Source: an uncultured Bacteroidales bacterium (GTDB lineage: Bacteria > Bacteroidota > Bacteroidia > Bacteroidales > Bacteroidaceae). From it: DNA of 64,000 bases. Position 1 is the stretch's first letter. Each line of letters begins with the position of its first letter. The stretch lies in contig CADCDP010000008.1 of NCBI GenBank assembly GCA_902800305.1, positions 62,001 to 126,000 on the forward strand. Direction: 5' to 3'. The notes below the pieces were generated by a model. The model was not told the DNA's origin. It searched no databases and worked only from the letters and a program-made list of their open reading frames with translations. The translations under genes were made by a program, and so were the position numbers. Below are positions 53,436 to 61,030 of this stretch, piece by piece.

Positions 53436-53682
53436 ACCTTTTAAATGGCTTGTATTACATAGGAATAATCAATTAGAGCTGTACGAATTGGATCAAAATT
53501 CGGCAGCTCCATGTAGTAATGAACAACTAATAGGAATGGGATTTCATCCAAGAGGACAAGAATATTGGCTGTTCGACATTGACAGAAGATTTAAAGACAA
53601 AAATCTCCTTTCCAAGATTGTTGGTCAAGTGGAAACTCTAAAGATGGCACCTAAGATAGTGTCTGTGAAAATAGACGGGTAA
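53428..53682 (+). pseudogene. Gene fragment lacking a start, unknown family
   Basis: The frame is open from 53428 without ATG; TTG at 53488 is the only plausible start (64 residues). The product includes KPFKWLVLHRNNQLELYELDQ, MGFHPRGQEYWLFDIDRRFKD and ends KIVSVKIDG. It reads like real coding sequence but is short and follows directly on the truncated methyltransferase, so it is probably the 3' remnant of a gene broken by the same deletion. No function is recognised. Confidence 0.45.
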
Positions 53683-53690
53683 AGTTGTAG

Positions 53691-53987
53691 ATGTCAAATT
53701 TATTTGGTAATTTTGTACTTAAAATGGCAAGATTGGATATTATAATACACAAATACAACGGAAAGAATTTTCAGGTGACGAAGATTCCAGACGTTTTCAC
53801 ACATACAGAGAGAACTCTGCTTATAGGTTCGCATTCATTAGGTTCTGCTATATATAATGATGAGATTGGTTATCCTGATGAGAAAGCACGATGCATTGAT
53901 GAACAGATTTATGCATATGTTGACGATGAATGGTTCGGATATGATTTTGAAAGTTTCATAAGTCATGTTTTGGATTGCTTAGATTAA
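53691..53987 (+). CDS. Small hypothetical protein beside the restriction cassette
   Basis: 98 residues (or 87 if it starts at ATG 53724, for which a TAATTTTG box at 53708-53715 speaks). Sequence features: ARLDIIIHKYNGKNFQVTKIPD, LIGSHSLGSAIYNDEIGYPDEKA, YAYVDDEWFGYDFESFISHVLD. It is acidic and soluble, with a conserved-looking DExxFGYD region. No family is recognised. AT-rich like the restriction genes. Confidence 0.55.
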   Translation: MSNLFGNFVLKMARLDIIIHKYNGKNFQVTKIPDVFTHTERTLLIGSHSLGSAIYNDEIGYPDEKARCIDEQIYAYVDDEWFGYDFESFISHVLDCLD

Positions 53988-54004
53988 TAATGGCATTATG
54001 AAGA

Positions 54005-54148
54005 GTGCACCCAAGAAATCAGATTTATACCAATAACGTGGGTGTTCTTGAATTTGGAGATGAGCTTATCGTGGTTCCTGTAAATCACGTGACGAGTTCT
54101 TTAAGCATAGTAAAGAACAAGTTGTTTTCTAAGACTCACTATCTATAA
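54005..54148 (+). other. Possible coding fragment (47 codons, GTG start)
   Basis: The frame from GTG 54005 encodes ...NNVGVLEFGDELIVVP then VNHVTSSLSIVKNKLFSKTH. The composition looks protein-like, but there is no ATG, and an in-frame stop lies directly upstream. It may be a degenerate 3' end of a lost gene. Confidence 0.3.
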
Positions 54149-54188
54149 ACGTGCTAACTCGTCTTTACTTCCGTTATCGTAGAGTTAC

Positions 54189-54335
54189 CGTTCCAGTTCC
54201 AGTTGTTCCAATTAAAAAACAAGGAATATAACTGCTTCTAGAGAATTTATATATAATTGATATATAATTAGTTGTATATAATAGGGGATACATTGGAACC
54301 TCAAAAATTTAATTGGAACAACTGGAACTGGAACG
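54189..54335. repeat. Perfect 28-bp inverted repeat of tandem 'ttccag' words (element E)
   Basis: Arms 54189-54216 and 54308-54335 are perfectly complementary over 28 nt. Each arm contains the word TTCCAGTTCCAGTTGTTCC or its complement. The 91-nt loop is AT-rich with TATATAATT blocks and a TATATAATAGGGGATA motif. Confidence 0.92.
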
Positions 54336-54665
54336 CTTGGCTTGTCCGAAATCTTCTAAAAGGCAGATTTACAATCTTGTACGATTCTGACAATCTTTCT
54401 TTACATAAGATTCAGACCTCAATGTAGGTCAGAAAGTGCCAATTTCATGCTTCGAAACTGCAACATACATGCACGAAACCTCTTTGTTCCGGTGTTTTCC
54501 CCTCTTTGTGTACGTGTAAGTGGTTCGGAAAAGCAGTACAATAATCTTGGTTGGAAGGGCTTGTGTCGCATTTTTCACCTCGAAAAGTGAAAAATCGTGC
54601 CTACGGAGAACGTTTTTGGTACATCGCTTGTGTATATTCCTGTGCATCGCCTTGTGCCGTAATGC

Positions 54666-54757
54666 GTTAAGCCTTTCATCATAATTACGTTAAGCTCGTT
54701 GTCGTAATTACGTTAGGCTCTTCATCATTATTACGTTAGGCTCGTTGACGGAATGGT
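54666..54757. repeat. Four tandem 23-bp repeats
   Basis: Units begin GTTA(A/G)GC at 54666, 54689, 54712 and 54735. Odd and even units form two subtypes (...CTTTCATCAT versus ...CTCGTTGTCGT), as if a 46-bp unit had doubled. The flanking region 54336-54665 contains only small hairpins (for example 54570-54595). Confidence 0.85.
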
Positions 54758-54811
54758 GTTGGGGAATGTATCGGGATGGAGGGATAGCTGCAGCTGAAAC
54801 AGATATGAACC

Positions 54812-55013
54812 AAACGCCAAAAACGTCAAACGCCCCAAACGCCCCCAATGCTGATGCCAAACGCCAAATGCCAAATAAGAAATAAAGAAAAAATGCACCC
54901 CCTATTATATTATAATTATATATAGGGATAGAGGTTTATGGATTAGTATATATATAATATAATAACCACCCTTTCACGCTTATTTGGCATTTGGCGTTTG
55001 GCGCTTTTGGCAC
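54812..55013. repeat. Tandem 'gccaaac' words with perfect 24-bp inverted repeat (element F)
   Basis: Words CAAACGCC/CCAAATGCC run from 54812 to 54879. Arms 54856-54879 and 54979-55002 are perfect 24-nt inverted repeats. The 99-nt loop is AT-rich with TATATATAGGGATA, similar to the loop of element E. It lies just downstream of the minus-strand hydrolase gene. Confidence 0.9.
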
Positions 55014-55036
55014 TTACTCTTGTATGGCTATCCCAA

Positions 55037-55873
55037 CTATTTCACAAATCCTTTGGCTTGTAGCCACAGGAGGAACTGCTGACTCCATGCTTCGGTGGTG
55101 GTGTATCCCGTTGAGGGCATGAGGGTGTAGGGGCCTGCTCCGTCGCCGTAGAGGTGAAGTTCGGCGTTGGCTCCTGCTTTCTTCCATTCGAGGAAGAGGG
55201 AAATGAGGCCAGCTGCCACGTTCTGATGGTCGGCACGAGTCATGATGAGAAGTGGTGGTGCAGGTGAGGGCACTTTGACGGGCATGAGGGAGGGACCGAA
55301 GTTGGTGCAGAGAAAGTCGGGACGCTCTGTTGGGTCGGTCGCTTGGATGGTAGCTGCAATCGCCACACCTCCCCCTGCGGAAAATCCGAGATAGCCGATT
55401 TTCTGTGGGTCGAGGTGCCATGCTTGGGCTTGTTGACGCACCAGCCGGATGGCTGTCTTGGCGTCGTCGGCTGCGAGTTGAAGGATGGAATCACCCTCGG
55501 GGTAATGGAGGGGATTGGCATCGGCTTGAGGGAAGTGGTCGATGTGGGTCACATCTACGGTGGGTGGCATCTTCATGCCCTGTGGAAAAGGTAGGGTGTT
55601 GAGGTGGTACTTCAATCCGATGGCGGCTATGCCACGCTCGTTGAGGAAGGTGGCCATTTGCTCCACGTCCGACTCCCACGAGAGGACTCTCATGCCGCCA
55701 CCAGGACAGAGGATGACGGCGCATCCGTTGGCTTTGTCCTCTGACGGGAGAAAGACTTGGATGGAGGGTTTGTAGGTGTCGGACTTCGTGGTTGGTAAAT
55801 CGATTGTTTGCTGTGCCAGAGATGGAAGGCAACAGAGCATAAACAGGATGAAGGAATAGGTTTTGTGTATCAT
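55037..55873 (-). CDS. Secreted alpha/beta hydrolase (esterase/lipase-like)
   Basis: 278 residues from the ATG at 55873; further upstream ATGs lie before the -7 box at 55901-55908. Signal peptide MIHKTYSFILFMLCCLPSLAQ. The hydrolase core has the oxyanion-type CPGGGMRVLSWE, the nucleophile elbow GYLGFSAGGGVA, and later RADHQNV and YGDGAGPY. There the expected Asp and His would be placed, although the usual H near the C-terminus is not obvious. It resembles BD-FAE/acetyl xylan esterase-like proteins with LKYHLNTLP, suggesting ester hydrolysis on carbohydrate in the periplasm or outside. The substrate is unknown. Confidence 0.82.
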   Translation of the reverse strand: MIHKTYSFILFMLCCLPSLAQQTIDLPTTKSDTYKPSIQVFLPSEDKANGCAVILCPGGGMRVLSWESDVEQMATFLNERGIAAIGLKYHLNTLPFPQGMKMPPTVDVTHIDHFPQADANPLHYPEGDSILQLAADDAKTAIRLVRQQAQAWHLDPQKIGYLGFSAGGGVAIAATIQATDPTERPDFLCTNFGPSLMPVKVPSPAPPLLIMTRADHQNVAAGLISLFLEWKKAGANAELHLYGDGAGPYTLMPSTGYTTTEAWSQQFLLWLQAKGFVK

Positions 55874-55900
55874 CAGGGGCTTCTCTTTTTGTAATTTTTG

Positions 55901-55908
55901 CAAAGTTA
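55901..55908 (-). promoter_or_regulatory. -7 box for the hydrolase gene
   Basis: Minus-strand TAACTTTG; it sets the start at 55873. Confidence 0.7.
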
Positions 55909-55953
55909 AGTAAAAGTTTGGAATTAGGAGTTCGGAGTTAAGAGTTTTTTTCA

Positions 55954-55961
55954 TAACTTTG
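55954..55961 (+). promoter_or_regulatory. -7 box for ridA
   Basis: TAACTTTG 24 nt before the ridA ATG, divergent from the hydrolase promoter. Confidence 0.7.
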
Positions 55962-55984
55962 CATCATCATCAATAACCACGATT

Positions 55985-56362
55985 ATGAAAGCAATCAGTA
56001 CGAAGAAGGCTCCAGGGGCGATAGGCCCTTACAGCCAAGCTATTCAGGCAGGTGAGTTTGTCTATACATCGGGACAGTTGGGACTTGACCCAGCTACAGG
56101 TACGTTTCCTGAAGGAGGCGTGAAGGAACAGGCGCGTCAGTCGCTCCAGAACGTGAAGGCGATTCTGGAAGAGGTGGGGTTGTCGATGGCCAATGTGGTG
56201 AAGACCACCGTGTTTCTGGCCGACATGAATGACTTTGCCGAGATGAACGGCGTGTATGCCGAATTCTTCAAAGAACCTTATCCCGCTCGTTCGGCGGTGG
56301 CCGTGAAGACGTTGCCCAAAAATGCGCTGGTGGAGATTGAGGTGGTGGCAACGATGCTTTGA
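55985..56362 (+). CDS. ridA: RidA family reactive intermediate/imine deaminase
   Basis: 125 residues. KAPGAIGPYSQAIQAGEFVYTSGQLGLDP at the start and PARSAVAVKTLPKNALVEIEVVA at the end (the substrate-binding Arg in PARSAVAV) are diagnostic of RidA. The enzyme hydrolyses reactive enamine/imine intermediates released by PLP enzymes such as threonine dehydratase. Its own promoter is 24 nt upstream. It is in the neighbourhood of another PLP-linked gene (yggS). Confidence 0.95.
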   Translation: MKAISTKKAPGAIGPYSQAIQAGEFVYTSGQLGLDPATGTFPEGGVKEQARQSLQNVKAILEEVGLSMANVVKTTVFLADMNDFAEMNGVYAEFFKEPYPARSAVAVKTLPKNALVEIEVVATML

Positions 56363-56470
56363 GGTGCAGATGTGTCTTTTTGCTGGCATCTGCGTGGAAA
56401 AATGGTATAAAGGAAACCAGTTTCGAGAAAAAAGTTATCATTTTTTTCACGTAATCTCAATTTTTTGTAT

Positions 56471-56478
56471 TAACTTTG
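56471..56478 (+). promoter_or_regulatory. -7 box upstream of the DUF4494/YggS operon
   Basis: TAACTTTG. Transcription would begin near 56484, giving a leader of about 180 nt before the DUF4494 gene. Confidence 0.65.
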
Positions 56479-56484
56479 CAACCA

Positions 56485-56598
56485 ATGTTTGAACAGGACA
56501 TTGAAGAGTATGAGTGTGTCCGTCGGGAGTGTCAGGCAAATGTGGCTGAGAAGATGGGGCAGAAGAAGCGGAATGCTCTGCCGATGCTCTTTTTCTGA
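56485..56598 (+). CDS. Small leader ORF (37 codons)
   Basis: MFEQDIEEYECVRRECQANV then AEKMGQKKRNALPMLFF and stop. The ATG lies directly at the predicted transcription start of the operon mRNA and 67 nt before the DUF4494 gene. It is too short for reliable calling, but composition and placement are compatible with a leader peptide or a small protein. No family is recognised. Confidence 0.35.
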   Translation: MFEQDIEEYECVRRECQANVAEKMGQKKRNALPMLFF

Positions 56599-56664
56599 GT
56601 AGCTGCTGTTGGAAGGAATAGAGTACATACATAAATTGAACAAAAAAAATTAGAAAAGAAAACA

Positions 56665-57144
56665 ATGGAAATCAATAGTTGGTTTGAATGTAAGGTGAAG
56701 ATGGACGTGATGCAGGACGATGGAACGACGAAGCCTCAGACGTTTGTCTATCTGGTGGATGCCTTGAACTTCACCGAAGCGGAGTCGAGAATCATCGAGG
56801 AAGTGAAGCCCTACACGAGCGGCAATCTGGACGTGACGGACATTAAGCGCGTGAAGTTTGCCGAAATCTTCACAAGCGATAGTGATGTGGCTGACAAGTG
56901 GTATAAGGTGCGTTGCCTCTTTATTACCATCGATGAAAAGACACAGGTGGAGAAGGAAATAGCCAACAATATGTTGGTACAGGCAGGCACGTTCCACGAA
57001 GCTGTGGAGAACTTTGACCGTGGCATGAAGGGGTCGCTGATGGATTACCGCATCGCCACGTTGCAAGAGACGAAAATCATGGACGTGTTCCGCTATGTGG
57101 CACGGGAGAAGAAAGAGGATGCTAAACCTGAATACGAGGCATAA
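56665..57144 (+). CDS. DUF4494 family protein
   Basis: 159 residues, soluble. WFECKVKMDVMQDDGTTKPQTFVYLVDALNFTEAESRIIEEV and NMLVQAGTFHEAVENFDRGMKGSLMDYRIATLQETKIMDVF are typical of DUF4494, a protein of unknown function found in Bacteroidetes. It is immediately followed (0 nt) by yggS, a common arrangement, so a link with PLP homeostasis or with handling of reactive intermediates is possible but unproven. Confidence 0.85.
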   Translation: MEINSWFECKVKMDVMQDDGTTKPQTFVYLVDALNFTEAESRIIEEVKPYTSGNLDVTDIKRVKFAEIFTSDSDVADKWYKVRCLFITIDEKTQVEKEIANNMLVQAGTFHEAVENFDRGMKGSLMDYRIATLQETKIMDVFRYVAREKKEDAKPEYEA

Positions 57145-57828
57145 ATGATTGCGGAGAATTTGCAAAAAGTGAAAGCTACCTTGAAGCCCGACGTGCGTTT
57201 GGTGGCTGTGTCGAAGTTCCATCCGTTGACGGATTTGCAGGAGGCTTACGATGCGGGGCAGCGTGTGTTTGGTGAAAGTCATGTGCAGGAGTTGGTGGCG
57301 AAACAGGAAGCCTTGCCCAAGGACATCGAGTGGCACTTCATCGGACACCTGCAGACAAACAAGGTGAAGTATATGGCTTCGTTTGTCAGCCTTATCCACG
57401 CAGTCGATTCGTTGAAACTCTTGAAGGAAATCGACAAGCAAGCTCAGAAAGTCGGTAGGGTGATAGATGTGCTCTTGCAGATTCATGTGGCGGCAGAGGA
57501 AACAAAATTCGGTTTTACCCCCGACGAGGTGACCGAGATGCTGGCGGAAGACGAATGGCGAGGCTTGAAAGGAGTGCGCATCGTGGGGTTGATGGCGATG
57601 GCGACCAATACGGATGATGAGGTACAGATAGCCAACGAGTTTGAACGAGTGCATGAACTCTTTGGACAGTTGAAAGAACGTTTCTTCGCTACAGAGCCAG
57701 CTTTCAAGGAACTGTCGATGGGCATGAGCGGTGACTACCTGATAGCTCAGGAGCACGGTAGCACGATGGTGAGGGTGGGGAGCATGGTGTTTGGCGAACG
57801 TGACTACAGTCAGCCTTTCCGTCTGTAA
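57145..57828 (+). CDS. yggS: YggS family pyridoxal phosphate homeostasis protein
   Basis: 227 residues. VRLVAVSKFHPLTDLQEAYDAGQRVFGESHVQEL carries the PLP Schiff-base Lys (K24) and the conserved GESHVQE. IEWHFIGHLQTNKVKYM and the C-terminal LSMGMSGDYLIAQEHGSTMVRVGSMVFG phosphate-binding motif complete the family. The protein binds PLP and buffers vitamin B6 levels in the cytoplasm. The start directly follows the DUF4494 stop. Confidence 0.95.
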   Translation: MIAENLQKVKATLKPDVRLVAVSKFHPLTDLQEAYDAGQRVFGESHVQELVAKQEALPKDIEWHFIGHLQTNKVKYMASFVSLIHAVDSLKLLKEIDKQAQKVGRVIDVLLQIHVAAEETKFGFTPDEVTEMLAEDEWRGLKGVRIVGLMAMATNTDDEVQIANEFERVHELFGQLKERFFATEPAFKELSMGMSGDYLIAQEHGSTMVRVGSMVFGERDYSQPFRL

Positions 57829-57886
57829 AGCGTTGGAAATACACAACACAAAACTATATGAAGAACTAACTAATACTCATGGTACT

Positions 57887-58492
57887 ATGAATCTAAACGA
57901 ACAAAAGCGGGATGTGGCTCGCGAAATATGCCGCAGTTATGGGGTGACACTTAGTGTGGATGCACTTCATGCTTTTGCCAATATTCTCCAACCCATCAAG
58001 GTGCTGAGAGGATACGAACTGGTGAAAGAAGGTGAAGTGTGCAACTGTATGTACTATGTCGAAAAGGGAATGGTTTTGCAGTATTACAAGAAAAACAACG
58101 TGACCGTGACCGAACACCTCAGCCACGAGGGCGATATGGTCATCTGCATCGAAAGCTTCTTCTTGCGTGAACCTTCAAAAATCGTGGCATCCATGCTCGA
58201 ACCTGGTGTTGTCTATGGCATTCCGCACGACGATTTGGAAGCTATTGCCAGCCATTCATTTGAACTATGCAAGCTGATTTTCAGTTTCTATCAGCGTTCG
58301 CTCATCATCTCTCAGCGCAAAGCCGATGTCATTCGTTTTGAGAGTGCTAAGGAACGCTACATCCGCACTATGCGTGAAAATCCCGAAATCATTCGTCGTG
58401 CCCCCTTGCACCATGTGGCTTCGTTCCTCCAGATGACTCCCGAAACCCTGAGTCGTGTGAGGGCACAGGTGACGGAAGAGGGGATTAGTTGA
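57887..58492 (+). CDS. Crp/Fnr family transcriptional regulator
   Basis: 201 residues from ATG 57887. The frame continues upstream into yggS, but the ATG with an AT-rich leader is preferred. cNMP-binding-like barrel LRGYELVKEGEVCNCMYYVEKGMV and a HTH of the type HHVASFLQMTPETLSRVRAQ. It is less like FNR because no Cys cluster is seen. The C-terminal 8 nt overlap the convergent dehydrogenase gene. Target genes are unknown. Confidence 0.87.
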   Translation: MNLNEQKRDVAREICRSYGVTLSVDALHAFANILQPIKVLRGYELVKEGEVCNCMYYVEKGMVLQYYKKNNVTVTEHLSHEGDMVICIESFFLREPSKIVASMLEPGVVYGIPHDDLEAIASHSFELCKLIFSFYQRSLIISQRKADVIRFESAKERYIRTMRENPEIIRRAPLHHVASFLQMTPETLSRVRAQVTEEGIS

Positions 58493-59438
58493 CCTGATTG
58501 ATGGGTTCGCCGTCTAAATAAGCTCTTACATTTTCTGTACAGATATTGATGAGACGTTGCCTTGCCTCGCTCGTTGCCCAAGCAATGTGCGGAGTGAGGT
58601 AACAGTTTTTTGCGGTCAACAGAGGATTGTCGGCAGGAGCAGGTTCGGTGGTCAGCACGTCAGCAGCGTATGCAGCAAGGCTCCCATTGTTCAGAGCATC
58701 AGCTACGGCAGCATCGTCCACCAAAGGACCTCGACCTGTGTTGATGAGGATGGCGGTTGGTTTCATCATCGTCAGACGTTCGGCATCTACCAAAAAGTGA
58801 GTCTCTACCGTCAACGGACAATGGAGCGTGATGATGTCGCTTTGTTTGAAAAGTGCATCCATGTCCACCTTGCGAATGCCGTAAGGGAGGTCATCCTCTT
58901 CTTTCGATGTGAAGGCGAGCACCTGTATCCCGAAAGCTGAGGCGATGCGTGCCACAGCCATACCGATGTTCCCAAGTCCTACGATGCCCATCTTCTTTCC
59001 GTGCAATTCGAAGAGATGGTGGTCGAGATAGCAGAAGTCCGGCGATGCTGTCCACTTGCCTTTGCGGTTCTCACGGGCATAGTGGTCAGTACGTCCCACG
59101 ATGTTGAGCAGGTGGCAAAACACCATTTGTGCCACGCTTTCGGTGGAATAGGCAGGAATGTTGGTCACCACGATGTTCTGACGATTCGCCACTTCGAGGT
59201 CAACGACGTTGTAACCCGTTGCCAGCACCCCGATGTATTGCAGACGTGGCAGCATATTCAGCACCGAGGCATCGAGCACCACCTTGTTGGTGAGCACCAT
59301 TTCTGCCCCTTTGCATCGTGCCACAACGTCTTCGGGTGCCGTGCGTTCGTAGGCATCCACTTCTGCCAGTTCTCTAAGTCCGTCCCAAGTGAGTTCCCCT
59401 TGGTCAACGGTGTATGCGTCAAGTATAACTATTTTCAT
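58485..59438 (-). CDS. D-2-hydroxyacid dehydrogenase (glycerate/hydroxypyruvate type)
   Basis: 317 residues from ATG 59438 (MKIVILDAYTVDQGELTW). Earlier ATGs lie in the promoter region of the divergent gene. The NAD-binding GIVGLGNIGMAVARIA, the catalytic Arg in INTGRGPLVDD, and the acid-base His in LTPHIAWAT are present. It reduces 2-oxoacids or oxidises D-2-hydroxyacids such as glycerate, in the cytoplasm. Its 3' end overlaps the Crp/Fnr gene tail-to-tail by 8 nt. Confidence 0.9.
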   Translation of the reverse strand: MKIVILDAYTVDQGELTWDGLRELAEVDAYERTAPEDVVARCKGAEMVLTNKVVLDASVLNMLPRLQYIGVLATGYNVVDLEVANRQNIVVTNIPAYSTESVAQMVFCHLLNIVGRTDHYARENRKGKWTASPDFCYLDHHLFELHGKKMGIVGLGNIGMAVARIASAFGIQVLAFTSKEEDDLPYGIRKVDMDALFKQSDIITLHCPLTVETHFLVDAERLTMMKPTAILINTGRGPLVDDAAVADALNNGSLAAYAADVLTTEPAPADNPLLTAKNCYLTPHIAWATSEARQRLINICTENVRAYLDGEPINQVN

Positions 59439-59489
59439 TGAGTTTGTTGATTTCAGCTGCAAAATTACTGAAATTAGAGAAAAAAGCAT

Positions 59490-59497
59490 TAACTTTG
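59490..59497 (+). promoter_or_regulatory. -7 box for the flippase-glycosyltransferase operon
   Basis: TAACTTTG, 19 nt before ATG 59516; it excludes the longer frame starting at 59438. Confidence 0.7.
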
Positions 59498-59515
59498 CAC
59501 GATATTTTTTCGAGA

Positions 59516-61030
59516 ATGGCAGAAAAAGCTCCAGATATAACTCCAGACATACCTCAAGAAAGTGATGCTACCTACGACCACGTGCTTAAATACACAGGGT
59601 TGTTCGGTGGCGTTCAGGGTATCACCATATTGGTTTCTGTGGTCAGAAACAAGATTGTGTCGGAGTTGCTGGGGCCTTCGGGCTTAGCACTTATCAATAT
59701 TTTTAATAATGTGACGAAGTTGGTCAACCAATCGACCAACTTCGGCTTGTCGTTTAGTGCGGTGAAGCATGTGGCAGAGCTTTTCGATCATGGTTCGACG
59801 GAAGAACTGAAAGATTTTGCCCGTACTGTCCGCACATGGAGCGTTCTCACAGCGTTGTTGGGTGTGTTGGTAGGGTTTGTGCTCAGTTCCAGCATCAGCT
59901 ACTGGACATTCGGCAGCTACGACTACACTCGCCATTTCCTGCTCTTGTCGCTGATAGTCGGTATGTTGGCTGTGCAGGGAGGCGAGATTGCCATTCTGAA
60001 AGGCATGAAGCAGCTGAAGAAGGTGGCACTCATTTCGGTATATGGAGCCATTGCCACGTTGTTCATTTGTGTGCCCATCTATTTTGCGATAGGTGCGAAA
60101 GGTATTGTGCCGTCCCTTTTGCTGTGCAATGCCGCCATTCTCGCCATCCATTTGCATTTCTCTAACAAGGTGATGCCGTGGTCAACATCGCTGTTCTCGC
60201 GGACGGAATATGTCAACGGCATCCCCATGCTGAAACTTGGCATGGGATACATCATAGCTGGCATCTTCGGACAAGGAGCTGAGTATGTGATTCGGACACT
60301 CATTCTGCGTTTTGGAGAACTGGCCGATGTGGGACTTTATACCAGTGGCTACACGCTTGCTGTCACCTACGCCAACATCGTCTTTATCGCTTTCGAAGCC
60401 GATTATTTCCCCCGTTTGTCGGCTTCGCAACACAAGTTGACCAGGCAGAATCGGACGGTCAATCAGCAAGTCGAGGTGAGTGTCTTGCTCATGGCACCCG
60501 TGCTTATCTTCTTTGTGTTGGCCATGCACCTCATCCTGCCCCTGTTGTTCTCCACCAAGTTCGAGGGAGCCATCCCGATGGCCATCTGTGCCTCGTTCTT
60601 CATGTTCTTTAAGGCATTGACCCTGCCGGTCGCCTATTTGTCGTTGGCAAAGGGTGATTCGCGTATGTACATGATGACAGAACTCATCTACGACATCTTC
60701 ATCGCTTTGGCTATCCCCTTTGCCTTCAAGTGGTGGGGATTGGAAGGATCTGGTTGGGCACTTTCAGCAGGAGGCTTGCTCGATATGCTGTTGATACACA
60801 CGATTTATCGGCAGCGGTATGGCTACCACTTCGACCTCAGCAAGGTGAAGCTCTACATTGTTCAATTCGTATGTTTTGCGGTGGCTGTCTTCGCCGCGCT
60901 CCATGAGAATCCTTGGTTGAAGATTGTCACAGCCGTCATGCTCATTGTTTCCGGCAGCATCTCTTTCCATGTGTTGAAGAAAGAGACGACCATTCTTTTG
61001 AAATTGAAGAAACGGCTATGGCGAAAGTGA
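59516..61030 (+). CDS. Wzx-like polysaccharide/O-antigen flippase
   Basis: 504 residues, about 14 hydrophobic helices, MATE/MVF superfamily. YTGLFGGVQGITILVSVVRNKIVSELLGPSGLALINIF and VNQSTNFGLSFSAVKHVAE are typical of the O-antigen translocase group. It would flip lipid-linked oligosaccharide units across the inner membrane. Start ATG 59516 is set by the promoter. The end overlaps the glycosyltransferase gene by 13 nt, so both probably contribute to the same surface glycan. Confidence 0.85.
   Translation: MAEKAPDITPDIPQESDATYDHVLKYTGLFGGVQGITILVSVVRNKIVSELLGPSGLALINIFNNVTKLVNQSTNFGLSFSAVKHVAELFDHGSTEELKDFARTVRTWSVLTALLGVLVGFVLSSSISYWTFGSYDYTRHFLLLSLIVGMLAVQGGEIAILKGMKQLKKVALISVYGAIATLFICVPIYFAIGAKGIVPSLLLCNAAILAIHLHFSNKVMPWSTSLFSRTEYVNGIPMLKLGMGYIIAGIFGQGAEYVIRTLILRFGELADVGLYTSGYTLAVTYANIVFIAFEADYFPRLSASQHKLTRQNRTVNQQVEVSVLLMAPVLIFFVLAMHLILPLLFSTKFEGAIPMAICASFFMFFKALTLPVAYLSLAKGDSRMYMMTELIYDIFIALAIPFAFKWWGLEGSGWALSAGGLLDMLLIHTIYRQRYGYHFDLSKVKLYIVQFVCFAVAVFAALHENPWLKIVTAVMLIVSGSISFHVLKKETTILLKLKKRLWRK

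Noticed and set aside
51220..54045. 12-nt direct repeat AACGTGGGTGTT at 51220 and 54034 as borders of the restriction cassette
   Set aside because: A single 12-nt match over about 3 kb is close to chance, and the first copy belongs to a terminator stem.
54812..55013. Possible CRISPR array in the repeated 'gccaaac' words and other tandem repeats
   Set aside because: Words are 7-10 nt with no unique spacers of constant length, and no cas genes are in the window.
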